Source of the DNA: JAVRLB01 sp049965455 | GTDB lineage: Archaea > Thermoplasmatota > Thermoplasmata > Thermoplasmatales > ARK-15 | DNA length: 12,699 nucleotides | Direction: 5' to 3' | Assembly: GCA_049965455.1 (NCBI GenBank) | Contig: JBMFWH010000038.1 | Coordinates: forward strand, 1 to 12,699 | In this document: positions 1 to 6,967 of the stretch, one piece after another | Position numbering within the stretch: the stretch's first letter is position 1 | How the letters are laid out: every line of letters begins with the position of its first letter | Translations under genes and position numbers: made by a program | Notes under the pieces: model-generated | Databases searched by the model: none | Told to the model about the DNA's origin: nothing | What the model saw: only the letters and a program-made list of their open reading frames with translations

Positions 1-113
1 ACCTTTTTTGCTTTTTCAAGATTGTTCTTGATTTCTGAGATAGAATACGCAACACTGACAAATATGCCTGCATTATCCTCCATAATCCTGAGGATCCATG
101 AGCTCTTGATCAT
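1..113 (-). CDS. Unidentified protein, N-terminal fragment cut by the window edge
   Basis: Reading the minus strand from ATG at 113, the frame stays open for 37 codons to the edge of the window. It encodes MIKSSWILRIMEDNAGIF followed by a run rich in Ser, Val, Glu, Asn and Lys. A second in-frame Met (11th codon) is an alternative start. A TATA-like stretch on the minus strand at 169-161 would place transcription start near 140, leaving a leader of about 27 nt, which fits an active divergent promoter facing the gap operon. No in-frame stop interrupts the frame, and codon choice looks like the neighbours. I do not recognise the family, and the fragment is too short for a functional call. The region 114-293 between this gene and gap carries the promoters of both. 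Confidence 0.5.
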   Translation of the reverse strand, partial: MIKSSWILRIMEDNAGIFVSVAYSISEIKNNLEKAKK

Positions 114-206
114 CCTTGCACTTTGCAAATATTTTATCCACGATTAGTATATTAATAATAAAATATATACATGTTTCGGTAAAACAGAGGGTTTTTGATA
201 ATTTTT

Positions 207-232
207 ACTTCAGAATCGTGACCAGTTACGTG
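207..232 (+). promoter_or_regulatory. Putative operator/activator site upstream of the gap-radA operon (copy 1)
   Basis: This 26-nt element recurs at 12645-12620 on the minus strand with one mismatch (G at 213 against T). Its core at 217-230, CGTGACCAGTTACG, is an imperfect dyad of the form CGTNACNNGTNACG, the shape expected for a dimeric helix-turn-helix regulator. It ends 12 nt before the TATA box at 245-254 and about 61 nt before the gap ATG. A position just upstream of TATA/BRE is typical of archaeal activators, whereas repressors usually overlap TATA or the start site. The regulator is not identifiable here. The element also lies between gap and the divergent gene at 1-113, so it could serve both. 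Confidence 0.65.
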
Positions 233-244
233 GGAGCGAATAGA

Positions 245-254
245 TTATATATTT
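245..254 (+). promoter_or_regulatory. TATA box of the gap operon
   Basis: The run TTATATATTT lies about 45 nt before the ATG at 294. An archaeal start site roughly 25 nt downstream would fall near 275, giving a leader of about 19 nt that contains the GAGGG ribosome-binding site at 284-288. The position is inferred from sequence and spacing only. Confidence 0.55.
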
Positions 255-293
255 TAAAAATATCATGTTAATATACAATTGTTGAGGGATATC

Positions 294-1301
294 ATGAGCT
301 TAAAAGTTGCAATAAATGGATTTGGAAGAATCGGGAGACTTACATATAGAATTGCACTAAAACATCCAGATATAGATATTGTAGCAGTTAATGATCTTGT
401 AGATACGAAGGCATTAGCGCACCTGTTAAAGTATGATAGCAGTTACGGCACTCTTGAAGAAGAGGTTCGTGCAGAATCTAATTTTTTCACGGTGAACGGC
501 AAGAAAACAGTTACCATGTCAGAACGCGATCCGGCAAAGCTGCCATGGAAAGAGCTGGGCATAGACGTAGTAGTTGAATCTACCGGACTTTTTACAGACG
601 CGTTAAAAGCGAATGCGCACATAACTGCGGGCGCAAAGAAGGTAGTGATCTCAGCGCCTGCAAAAAACGAGGATTTTACGGTTGTGCTTGGCGTCAACGA
701 AGAAAAATACGATCCTGTAAAGCACAAGATAATCTCTAACGGATCTTGCACGACAAACTGCATTACACCGGTGATGAAAGTGCTCAATGACAGCTTTGAG
801 ATCGAAAAATCGATGATGACCACTGTTCACTCTGTAACAATGGACCAGAGGCTTCAAGACGCGCCGCACAAAGATTACAGACGAATGCGCGCGGCGGGGC
901 AATCCATCATACCCACCTCTACAGGAGCTGCTAAATCGGTATCGATCGTGATACCTGCATTAAAATCCAAATTTGATGCACTTTCTATGAGAGTTCCAAC
1001 AGCGACGGTGTCTGTAATCGATGTAGTGGCGCTGGTAAAGAAAAACACCACGAAAGAGGAGATTAACAACCGTTTTAAAGAGTACGCAGCAAACAGGATG
1101 AAAGGAATACTGGCAGTGTCAGAAGAGCCATTAGTTTCAATGGATTTTAAGGGTACACATTATTCTGCGGTTGTCGATGCAGAGCTTACAAATGTAGTCG
1201 GCGAAAACTTGATAAAGGTCATTGCATGGTACGATAATGAATATGGTTATGCTAACAGATTAGTAGATCTATTAGAATATATGTTTAAAAAAGGTGTGTA
1301 A
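294..1301 (+). CDS. gap: Glyceraldehyde-3-phosphate dehydrogenase, class I (bacterial-type)
   Basis: This enzyme interconverts glyceraldehyde-3-phosphate and 1,3-bisphosphoglycerate with a nicotinamide cofactor, in cytoplasmic glycolysis or gluconeogenesis. The 335-residue protein has the Rossmann start INGFGRIGR (residues 7-15), Asp34 in VNDL (the pattern of NAD-preferring enzymes), the active site SCTTNC with Cys152, and the catalytic partner His179 in TTVHS. Later blocks include STGAAK, MRVPT and the C-terminal WYDNEYGYANR. These are hallmarks of the bacterial/eukaryotic class. The usual archaeal class II enzyme carries SCNTTG instead. Variants from the common class I sequence are SNGSC for SNASC and HSVTMDQ for HSYTNDQ. 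The ATG at 294 is chosen over an in-frame TTG at 279 because GAGGG at 284-288 lies 5 nt before it. It is the first gene of an operon whose next gene, radA, abuts the stop codon. Confidence 0.95.
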   Translation: MSLKVAINGFGRIGRLTYRIALKHPDIDIVAVNDLVDTKALAHLLKYDSSYGTLEEEVRAESNFFTVNGKKTVTMSERDPAKLPWKELGIDVVVESTGLFTDALKANAHITAGAKKVVISAPAKNEDFTVVLGVNEEKYDPVKHKIISNGSCTTNCITPVMKVLNDSFEIEKSMMTTVHSVTMDQRLQDAPHKDYRRMRAAGQSIIPTSTGAAKSVSIVIPALKSKFDALSMRVPTATVSVIDVVALVKKNTTKEEINNRFKEYAANRMKGILAVSEEPLVSMDFKGTHYSAVVDAELTNVVGENLIKVIAWYDNEYGYANRLVDLLEYMFKKGV

Positions 1302-2258
1302 ATGGCTAAAGATAAAAAAGTAGAGACTTTGGAAGATCTGCCTGGGGTTGGTGGCCCCACGGCTGAAAAGTTAAGAGATGCAGGATATTCTGACCTGATG
1401 AGCCTTGCAATAGCCTCTCCTGCAGACGTAGCCTCGGCTGCGGACATCGGAGAGGGCATTGCTAAGAAGATTATCGAAAATGCCAGGAGATCTGCCAATG
1501 TAGGTGATTATGTAACTGGAGATGCTATACTTGAAAAGAGAAAGAATGTTACCAAGCTCACAACGTCATCAAGAGCTCTGGACACCCTGATTGGCGGAGG
1601 TTTAGAAACGCAGGCTATCACCGAGCTTTTTGGCGCGTTCGGATCCGGAAAGACGCAGGTAATACATCAGCTGTGCGTGAACGCAACGATGCCCGTAGAA
1701 AAAGGGGGCTTGAACGGAGACGCTATGTTAATAGACACGGAGAATACATTTAGGCCAGAGCGCATCATAGATATGGCTAAAGCTCAGGGCCTAGATCCAG
1801 ATGCCACTTTAAAGCGGATACATGTTGCGCGCGCATTTAACTCCAGCCATCAGATGTTGCTTGTAGATAAAGCGTTTGAGCTGGCACAGACCACGAATAT
1901 CAAGCTCTTTGCCGTAGATTCTCTAACGGCCCATTTCAGGGTTGAGTACGTGGGACGAGGCACTCTTGCAGAGCGCCAACAGCTGTTAAACAAGCATATG
2001 CATGATCTGTTGCGGTTTTCAGACCTTTATAATGCGGTAATAGCAGTTACAAATCAGGTTTCGATCAAGCCCGACCTGTTTTTTGGAGATCCTACCCAAC
2101 CTGTGGGTGGAAATATAGTTGGCCATACTGCAACGTTCAGAATTTATCTAAGAAAGAGCAAGGGTGAAAAGCGTATTGCTAGGCTTATCGACTCCCCAAA
2201 CTTACCGGAAGGCGAGGCGATTATCACGGTATTGCCGGAAGGTATAAGAGACGTTTGA
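1302..2258 (+). CDS. radA: DNA repair and recombination protein RadA (archaeal RecA/Rad51 recombinase)
   Basis: RadA forms ATP-dependent filaments on single-stranded DNA and carries out strand exchange in homologous recombination. The 318-residue protein has an N-terminal helix-hairpin-helix domain (about residues 8-65, LEDLPGVGGPTAEKL) and a RecA ATPase core. Walker A is GAFGSGKTQ at 111-119, and Walker B is LFAVDS around 202-207. Further core features are the DTENTFRPER segment (145-154) and the C-terminal GGNIVGHTATFR and LIDSPNLPEGEA blocks typical of archaeal RadA. The P-loop has Ala where most archaeal RadA proteins have Glu (GEFGSGKTQ), while the catalytic Lys and Thr are intact. The ATG immediately follows the gap stop codon, with GGTG 5 nt upstream of it inside the end of gap, so the two genes are almost certainly cotranscribed and translated in series. 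Confidence 0.97.
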   Translation: MAKDKKVETLEDLPGVGGPTAEKLRDAGYSDLMSLAIASPADVASAADIGEGIAKKIIENARRSANVGDYVTGDAILEKRKNVTKLTTSSRALDTLIGGGLETQAITELFGAFGSGKTQVIHQLCVNATMPVEKGGLNGDAMLIDTENTFRPERIIDMAKAQGLDPDATLKRIHVARAFNSSHQMLLVDKAFELAQTTNIKLFAVDSLTAHFRVEYVGRGTLAERQQLLNKHMHDLLRFSDLYNAVIAVTNQVSIKPDLFFGDPTQPVGGNIVGHTATFRIYLRKSKGEKRIARLIDSPNLPEGEAIITVLPEGIRDV

Positions 2259-2260
2259 AA

Positions 2261-2268
2261 AAAGGTGA
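2261..2268 (+). promoter_or_regulatory. Shine-Dalgarno site that decides the non-canonical cysS start
   Basis: AAAGGTGA lies just after the radA stop codon. Its GGTGA is 6 nt upstream of the ATT at 2275 and 60 nt upstream of the first in-frame ATG (2329). It closely resembles the AAAAGGTG site of radA, which supports real initiation at or next to 2275. Confidence 0.55.
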
Positions 2269-2274
2269 GTTAAT

Positions 2275-3660
2275 ATTACGCTAAAACTTTATGACACGTT
2301 AACTCAGCAAAAACTGGAGTTTCGACCAATGATTGAAGGGCATGTCAAAATGTTCGTATGCGGGCCCACAATCTATGATTATTCTCACATAGGTCATGCG
2401 AGAACGTATCTGGTTTTTGATATGCTGGCCAGATACCTGAGATTTAAAGGGTACACTGTTTTTTATCTGGAGAACATTACAGACATAGATGACCGCATCA
2501 TAGAGCGAGCAAACAGAGAGCAAGTACCGGCAAAATCAATATCTGACAAATACAAGGAAGCGTTCTTAGAAGACATCAAGAAATTGGACATTGATTCGAT
2601 AGACCTATATGCTCCAGCTACCAATTATATTGCCGAGATCATAGCGCAGATCCAGGTTCTTATTAGCCGCGGCTATGCGTATGAAACAGATGACGGGGTA
2701 TATTTTGATATAAGCAAGTTTCCAGAGTATGGAAAATTGTCGCATCAGACAATAACATCATTAATGGCTGGCAGCAGGGTCGAAATCAACGAACTGAAAA
2801 AGAATCCTCTTGATTTTGCGCTCTGGAAAAAACGGAAGCCGGGCGAGCCTTACTGGAGCTCACCATGGGGCGAGGGCAGACCTGGGTGGCACATAGAAGA
2901 CACCGCGATCACAGAGCATTATCTGGGAACGCAGTATGATCTGCATGGCGGTGGCAGCGACCTGATATTCCCGCATCACGAATGCGAGATTGCGCAGATG
3001 GAAGCTGCGAGTGGCAAGAAGCCGATGGTAAGATACTGGATGCATACTGGGCTATTGACGATCGAAGACAGGAGAATGGGCAAGTCGATGGGAAATGCTA
3101 TTAACATTCGTGACATTTTAAAGATTGTAAGAAAGGAGGTATTGAGATTCTATATATTCAGTTCTCACTATCACAGTCCCTTAAACTACTCGATACAGAG
3201 TGTTGAAGAGTCTAAAAATTCATGGGAGCGCATAGTCTCTGTATATTTCACATTGAAGAGCATGAGCAAGTTTAGCAGTGAGCCAAACGCAGAGCTCGCC
3301 GGGCAGCTAGAAAAGTTCAATGTTGAGTTTACGGAGGCCATGGACGATGATTTAAACACTCCGAAAGCAATCTCTGTAATCATGAATCTGATCTCCTGGG
3401 TCTATAAAAACATGAACATGCTGACTCAAAATGATGTGGTGGCACTGATGCAGGAATTTGAGAACATTGATTCCATATTCAGGATACTGCCGAGATACAG
3501 TGTTGAGACAGAGTCACTGGTAAGATTGGTGCTAGAGCTTAGAGACAGGTTGAGAAAAGATAAAAATTACGAGTTATCGGATTATATCAGATCAGAGCTG
3601 AAAAAGCAGGGCATAACAGTTCAAGATACAGGATCCGGAATAATCTGGTACTTTTCCTGA
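2275..3660 (+). CDS. cysS: Cysteinyl-tRNA synthetase, apparent ATT start
   Basis: CysRS charges tRNA-Cys with cysteine. From the ATT at 2275 the protein is 461 residues, matching the family's usual length. The signatures are CGPTIYDYSHIGHARTY (HIGH motif about residues 38-41), GRPGWHIE, HGGGSDLIFPHHE, and a KMSKS equivalent RMGKS about 267-271. The first ATG (2329) would give 443 residues and discard LKLYDTLTQQKLEF, which matches the conserved N-terminus of CysRS (of the type LKLYNTLTRKKEEF). Between the upstream stop at 2266-2268 and 2329 there is no ATG, GTG or TTG in frame. Of the zinc ligands known in E. coli CysRS (Cys28, Cys209, His234, Glu238), the first Cys, the His and the Glu are present, but the Cys209 equivalent is Asp (HIEDTAI). 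It is the third gene of the operon, 16 nt after radA. Confidence 0.92.
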   Translation: MTLKLYDTLTQQKLEFRPMIEGHVKMFVCGPTIYDYSHIGHARTYLVFDMLARYLRFKGYTVFYLENITDIDDRIIERANREQVPAKSISDKYKEAFLEDIKKLDIDSIDLYAPATNYIAEIIAQIQVLISRGYAYETDDGVYFDISKFPEYGKLSHQTITSLMAGSRVEINELKKNPLDFALWKKRKPGEPYWSSPWGEGRPGWHIEDTAITEHYLGTQYDLHGGGSDLIFPHHECEIAQMEAASGKKPMVRYWMHTGLLTIEDRRMGKSMGNAINIRDILKIVRKEVLRFYIFSSHYHSPLNYSIQSVEESKNSWERIVSVYFTLKSMSKFSSEPNAELAGQLEKFNVEFTEAMDDDLNTPKAISVIMNLISWVYKNMNMLTQNDVVALMQEFENIDSIFRILPRYSVETESLVRLVLELRDRLRKDKNYELSDYIRSELKKQGITVQDTGSGIIWYFS

Positions 3661-3668
3661 TCATTATT

Positions 3669-4124
3669 ATGAAATTTTTAGTTGACCAGATGCTTGGCAA
3701 ACTTGCCAAATATTTGAGGTTTATGGGCTATGACACATTTTACACGAACGAGCCTATCAGTGACAGAGAGCTTATCGAGATCGCGAAGAAAGAGAACAGG
3801 ATCATACTCACCCGGGACAAGATCATAGCGCAGAGCGTGCCCGGTTCTGTTTATTTAAAAGGATCCAGCTTGAAAGAGCAGTTTTTAGAGCTAAATAAGA
3901 ACATCAAGATCTCCAAAATTGCAATATTGTCAAGATGCAGCGTATGCAATTCGGTATTAGAGAAAGTGGGCAAAGAGGCTGTTAAAAACATGGTTCCTGA
4001 ATACGTATATTTGCACAGCACTGAATTTTACGTGTGCAATAACTGCAAGAAAGTGTATTGGTATGGATCGCACACGAAAAAGATAATAGACGAGATCGAT
4101 TACTTGTTAAGTGAGGATAAATGA
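3669..4124 (+). CDS. Mut7-C family PIN-like RNase with zinc ribbon
   Basis: The protein matches the Mut7-C RNase family (formerly DUF82), a PIN-like nuclease fold followed by a zinc ribbon and common in archaea. In its 151 residues the signature FLVDQMLGKLAKYLRFMGYDT region begins at residue 3, with likely metal-binding acids Asp6 and Asp50 (ILTRD). The zinc ribbon uses Cys90/Cys93 (CSVC) and Cys123/Cys126 (CNNC), followed by the characteristic VYWYGSH. It starts 8 nt after the cysS stop, with no clear Shine-Dalgarno site, so reinitiation or coupling is likely. Its stop overlaps the pelA start (ATGA), which suggests coupled synthesis. RNase activity is inferred from the family, and the physiological substrate is unknown. 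The link to Pelota suggests RNA quality control. Confidence 0.88.
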   Translation: MKFLVDQMLGKLAKYLRFMGYDTFYTNEPISDRELIEIAKKENRIILTRDKIIAQSVPGSVYLKGSSLKEQFLELNKNIKISKIAILSRCSVCNSVLEKVGKEAVKNMVPEYVYLHSTEFYVCNNCKKVYWYGSHTKKIIDEIDYLLSEDK

Positions 4125-5155
4125 GAATCCTGGATTTTGATGAAAAAGAGCAGAAAATGCAGGTTATTGTAGAGGTAATCGATGATCTCTGGTATCTGGA
4201 CAATAGCATAGTGGCAGGAGATATAGTTTACGGCACATCTTACAGGCGCAGTGAAGAAAAGGCAGATTTGCTGCGCAGCAAGAAAGCTGACAGGATCAGG
4301 ATCTGGGTCGGGATCAGTGTTGAAAAAACAGAGTTTCAAGAGTTTTCAGACCGATTCAGGGTTCATGGAATAATTGTAGAAGGCGATGAAGAGTATCTGG
4401 GAGAGCATCAGACTCTGAACATTGAGCTTGGAAACGAAGTGATCATAAAAAAGCAGAAATGGAGCGATATACAGATTGAAGAACTGAAAAAAGCAGAGCA
4501 AAACAGCAAGAAACCGGTACTGATATTTCTGGCAATTGACACAGATGAAGCAACGATCGCAATGATGAGAGAGTACGGATTACAGGAACTGGCAAGGATC
4601 AATATCGAGAAACCGGGAAAAGATTATGAAACAAGAGAGAGCAAGCAGGATCAATATTCTGAGATCCTGGTCAAATTACGGCAGTACAGCAGCGGCCAGA
4701 TCCCGCTTTTGATAATTGGCCCGGGATTTGCTAAAGAGCAGTTTTACGAATATTTGAAATCCAGGAGCTTTGATGTGAAAAACGTGATTGTATCCAGCAC
4801 CTCATATGCCGGCATGCACGGGATATACGAAGCTTTAAAGAACGGAGCACTGGACAGCATACTTGCAGAGCACAGGACAAAGATCGAAAGTGATCTTGTT
4901 GAGGCACTGTTAACAGAGATACATAAGGAAGGACTATATGCTTACGGCATTGAGGAAACTAGAAAATACGCAGAACTAGGTGCGATAAAAACATTACTCG
5001 TTACCGACACGCTAATCAAAGACCCGCAGATCACAGAGCTGATGAACACTGTTAAAAACAGCAATGGCAGCGTACATATAATCAGCACGCACCACGAGCC
5101 GGGCAAGATATTAAAGTCGCTGGGTAGTATTGCTGCTATGCTACGCTTTAAATGA
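4121..5155 (+). CDS. pelA: Pelota (Dom34 homologue), ribosome-rescue factor
   Basis: Archaeal Pelota enters the A site of stalled ribosomes with aEF1A and, together with ABCE1, splits them. The 344-residue length fits. Three domains can be followed: an N-terminal Sm-like eRF1_1 domain (about 1-125, with VEVIDDLWYLDNSIVAGD and the RIRIWVGISVEKTEF strand), a middle eRF1_2-type domain (about 130-255, LIIGPGFAKEQFYEYL, VIVSSTSYAGMHGIYE) and a C-terminal eRF1_3 domain (about 260-344, GLYAYGIEETRKYAELGAI, HIISTHHEPGKIL). No GGQ motif is present, as expected for Pelota and unlike aRF1. GTGAGG lies 4 nt before the ATG, inside the preceding nuclease gene, and the start overlaps that gene by 4 nt. The stop is only 5 nt from the convergent ligase stop, with no obvious terminator hairpin between them. 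Confidence 0.96.
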   Translation: MRILDFDEKEQKMQVIVEVIDDLWYLDNSIVAGDIVYGTSYRRSEEKADLLRSKKADRIRIWVGISVEKTEFQEFSDRFRVHGIIVEGDEEYLGEHQTLNIELGNEVIIKKQKWSDIQIEELKKAEQNSKKPVLIFLAIDTDEATIAMMREYGLQELARINIEKPGKDYETRESKQDQYSEILVKLRQYSSGQIPLLIIGPGFAKEQFYEYLKSRSFDVKNVIVSSTSYAGMHGIYEALKNGALDSILAEHRTKIESDLVEALLTEIHKEGLYAYGIEETRKYAELGAIKTLLVTDTLIKDPQITELMNTVKNSNGSVHIISTHHEPGKILKSLGSIAAMLRFK

Positions 5156-5160
5156 CCTTG

Positions 5161-6948
5161 TTATGCGCTACTCATCTTTTTGAGTTGATTGTTATAAAGC
5201 TCCTGTATTTCCTGTGAGGTCGTTGCCTCTTCTGCACTTTTATCAGACCTGTACCTTCCAGTGAACCTGGGAAAACGTATGGATAATCCTGCGCCTTTTT
5301 CCAGAACGTCCCTGCAGCATGTATGTGAAGGGCTGATCGTAATCTCAGCACCTTTAAGTTCCAGCACCAGATATGGCTCGAACCAGTAATCAGGTACAAT
5401 CTCGGAAACTACCCGAGGATGCTTGTGCGTGAGCAGATAGCTTTTTAGAAGATTGGGCAGCGCAAAAAGCTGGTCTTCCGTAAACCCGGATCCAAGCTTG
5501 CATACAGTCTCAAAGCAGTCTTCTTTGTCGTTATAAGATGCCATAAGCAGCGCACCGTAAGTGCCGTTTCTAGAGCCGCGCCCTGAAAACGCACCTATAA
5601 CAACCAGGTCTACAGTGTCTTCAATTGCAAGCTGATAATCTCTCTTGTACTTTACCCACAAAAATTCCCTGGCGCCAGCCCTGTAAACAGACTGTTCGCT
5701 CACGTTTTTGGATACAACTCCCTCACAGCCATCCTCAATCGCTTTCTCGAAAAATCTCTTGATCTGCTCTTTGTCGTCGGACACGATCTGCTGCGCAATC
5801 TTGATATTATCGGTTTCCACTATGTTTTTTATTAAGAGTGCCCTCCGCTCAGTGTACGGCAAGGAAGTTAAATCTTCACCGTTAAGATACAGAATATCAA
5901 AGAGAAACAGCACTACCGGATACTCTTCCTGCGCTTTGGTAAGCTCATATTTTCTGCCTCTCCTATGCGACACTGCCTGAAACGGCAGAATCTGGTTTGT
6001 ATTAGGGTCTATCGGCACGCCTTCCCCGTCAAGTATCGCAGATTCGCCTTTAAACGCGGTTTTAATGTATTTTAATATGTCTGGAAATTGCTGCGTGATG
6101 TTTTCAAGTCTTCTGGAATATATAACATTTTTTTCTTTAGAAACATGTACCTGCATCCGTAGCCCGTCATACTTGTATTCATAAGCTGCTTTGCCACCCA
6201 TCTTCTCTATTATCTCGTCGATTGAGGGCAACCGCTCTGCCAGCATTGACATGACAGGTACCCCTGTCTCAATCCTTATATTTTTTACACCCTCGATGCC
6301 ATCCCTGATCAATATTTCTGCAATCTTACCCAGATCAGGATATATGCTGTACACTTTCTCAATTTCCTCCCTCAATTCTTTTGATCCTGACAGATACACA
6401 GATAATGAATCTATGATCGTCTTGTCTGCAATGCCAAGTCTCAGTTTTCCTACGATGGTTCTGGTCAGGTACTTTGCCTCTGCGGGCTCTGCTAGGTTTA
6501 GAAGCTCTTTAAACAATTTCAGTTTTCGAGCCTGGCTACTCTGCCCTGATAATGAGGCTATGCTCATGAAATTGTTGTATACCCTGTCGATGGTCAACCG
6601 CTCTTCCTCTTGGTCATATCCCATTAATGTTTTCTGGGACTTTGAACTGCAGATCTGCTCTGCAACAGAACCCAGATCTCCAAGCTTCAAATATAGGGAT
6701 TCCACGTCCTTCACGTTTTTTCCGTACGCTTCAGATATAGCTTTTAGCGCTAGCTTTTCAGCAAGCCCGAGCTCTATACCCTCATAGTCAGGCCTGAGCT
6801 TGCCCTGCGTTAAATAGATCACTTTCTCAATATCCTCAAAGGCAGTGTTTTTTAGCAGCTCCACTAATAAATCGGTCATCTCCAGTCTTTTGGTAGTATC
6901 CTCTATTTTCTGGTATTCATTCACTAAAATTTTGTAATGCATATCCAT
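5161..6948 (-). CDS. lig: ATP-dependent DNA ligase
   Basis: This enzyme seals nicks in duplex DNA through an AMP-lysine intermediate, for replication and repair. The 595-residue protein has the archaeal layout: an N-terminal all-helical DNA-binding domain (about 1-220, with GKLRLGIADKTI), the adenylation domain and a C-terminal OB domain. The adenylated lysine is Lys259 in YEYKYDGLR (motif I). Other motifs are LDGEGV (306-311), LFDILYLNG (about 349-357, motif III), EGVVSK (409-414, motif IV) and WVKYK (431-435, motif V). Motif IV reads VVSK where archaeal ligases often have LMVK or LMAK, but the lysine is kept. ATG at 6948 and ATG two codons later (6942) are both possible starts, and no Shine-Dalgarno site is visible. 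AT-rich TATA-like runs at 6969-6979 and 6986-6995, inside the end of thiQ, could give it its own leaderless promoter, or it may be read through from the thi genes 19 nt upstream. Confidence 0.96.
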   Translation of the reverse strand: MDMHYKILVNEYQKIEDTTKRLEMTDLLVELLKNTAFEDIEKVIYLTQGKLRPDYEGIELGLAEKLALKAISEAYGKNVKDVESLYLKLGDLGSVAEQICSSKSQKTLMGYDQEEERLTIDRVYNNFMSIASLSGQSSQARKLKLFKELLNLAEPAEAKYLTRTIVGKLRLGIADKTIIDSLSVYLSGSKELREEIEKVYSIYPDLGKIAEILIRDGIEGVKNIRIETGVPVMSMLAERLPSIDEIIEKMGGKAAYEYKYDGLRMQVHVSKEKNVIYSRRLENITQQFPDILKYIKTAFKGESAILDGEGVPIDPNTNQILPFQAVSHRRGRKYELTKAQEEYPVVLFLFDILYLNGEDLTSLPYTERRALLIKNIVETDNIKIAQQIVSDDKEQIKRFFEKAIEDGCEGVVSKNVSEQSVYRAGAREFLWVKYKRDYQLAIEDTVDLVVIGAFSGRGSRNGTYGALLMASYNDKEDCFETVCKLGSGFTEDQLFALPNLLKSYLLTHKHPRVVSEIVPDYWFEPYLVLELKGAEITISPSHTCCRDVLEKGAGLSIRFPRFTGRYRSDKSAEEATTSQEIQELYNNQLKKMSSA

Positions 6949-6967
6949 TTAATTTATAATAATAGAA

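Noticed and set aside
279..293. Upstream TTG start for GAPDH, adding five residues
   Set aside because: The conserved sequence begins at MSLKVAINGFGRIGR, and the GAGGG site at 284-288 is correctly placed for ATG 294 and would lie inside the longer frame.
443..1069. Minus-strand open frames inside gap
   Set aside because: They lie wholly within a highly conserved enzyme gene, lack ribosome-binding sites and encode low-complexity Ser/Phe-rich peptides.
4100..4339. Minus-strand frame with a DPDPDPDP repeat
   Set aside because: It arises from repeated GGATC-like bases encoding the RIRIWVGIS strand of Pelota, so it is a coding coincidence rather than a repeat element.
5708..6787. Plus-strand frames of 90 and 198 codons opposite the DNA ligase
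   Set aside because: They are antisense to conserved ligase motifs, and their Ser/Phe/Ile-rich translations are typical of antisense shadows with no family resemblance.
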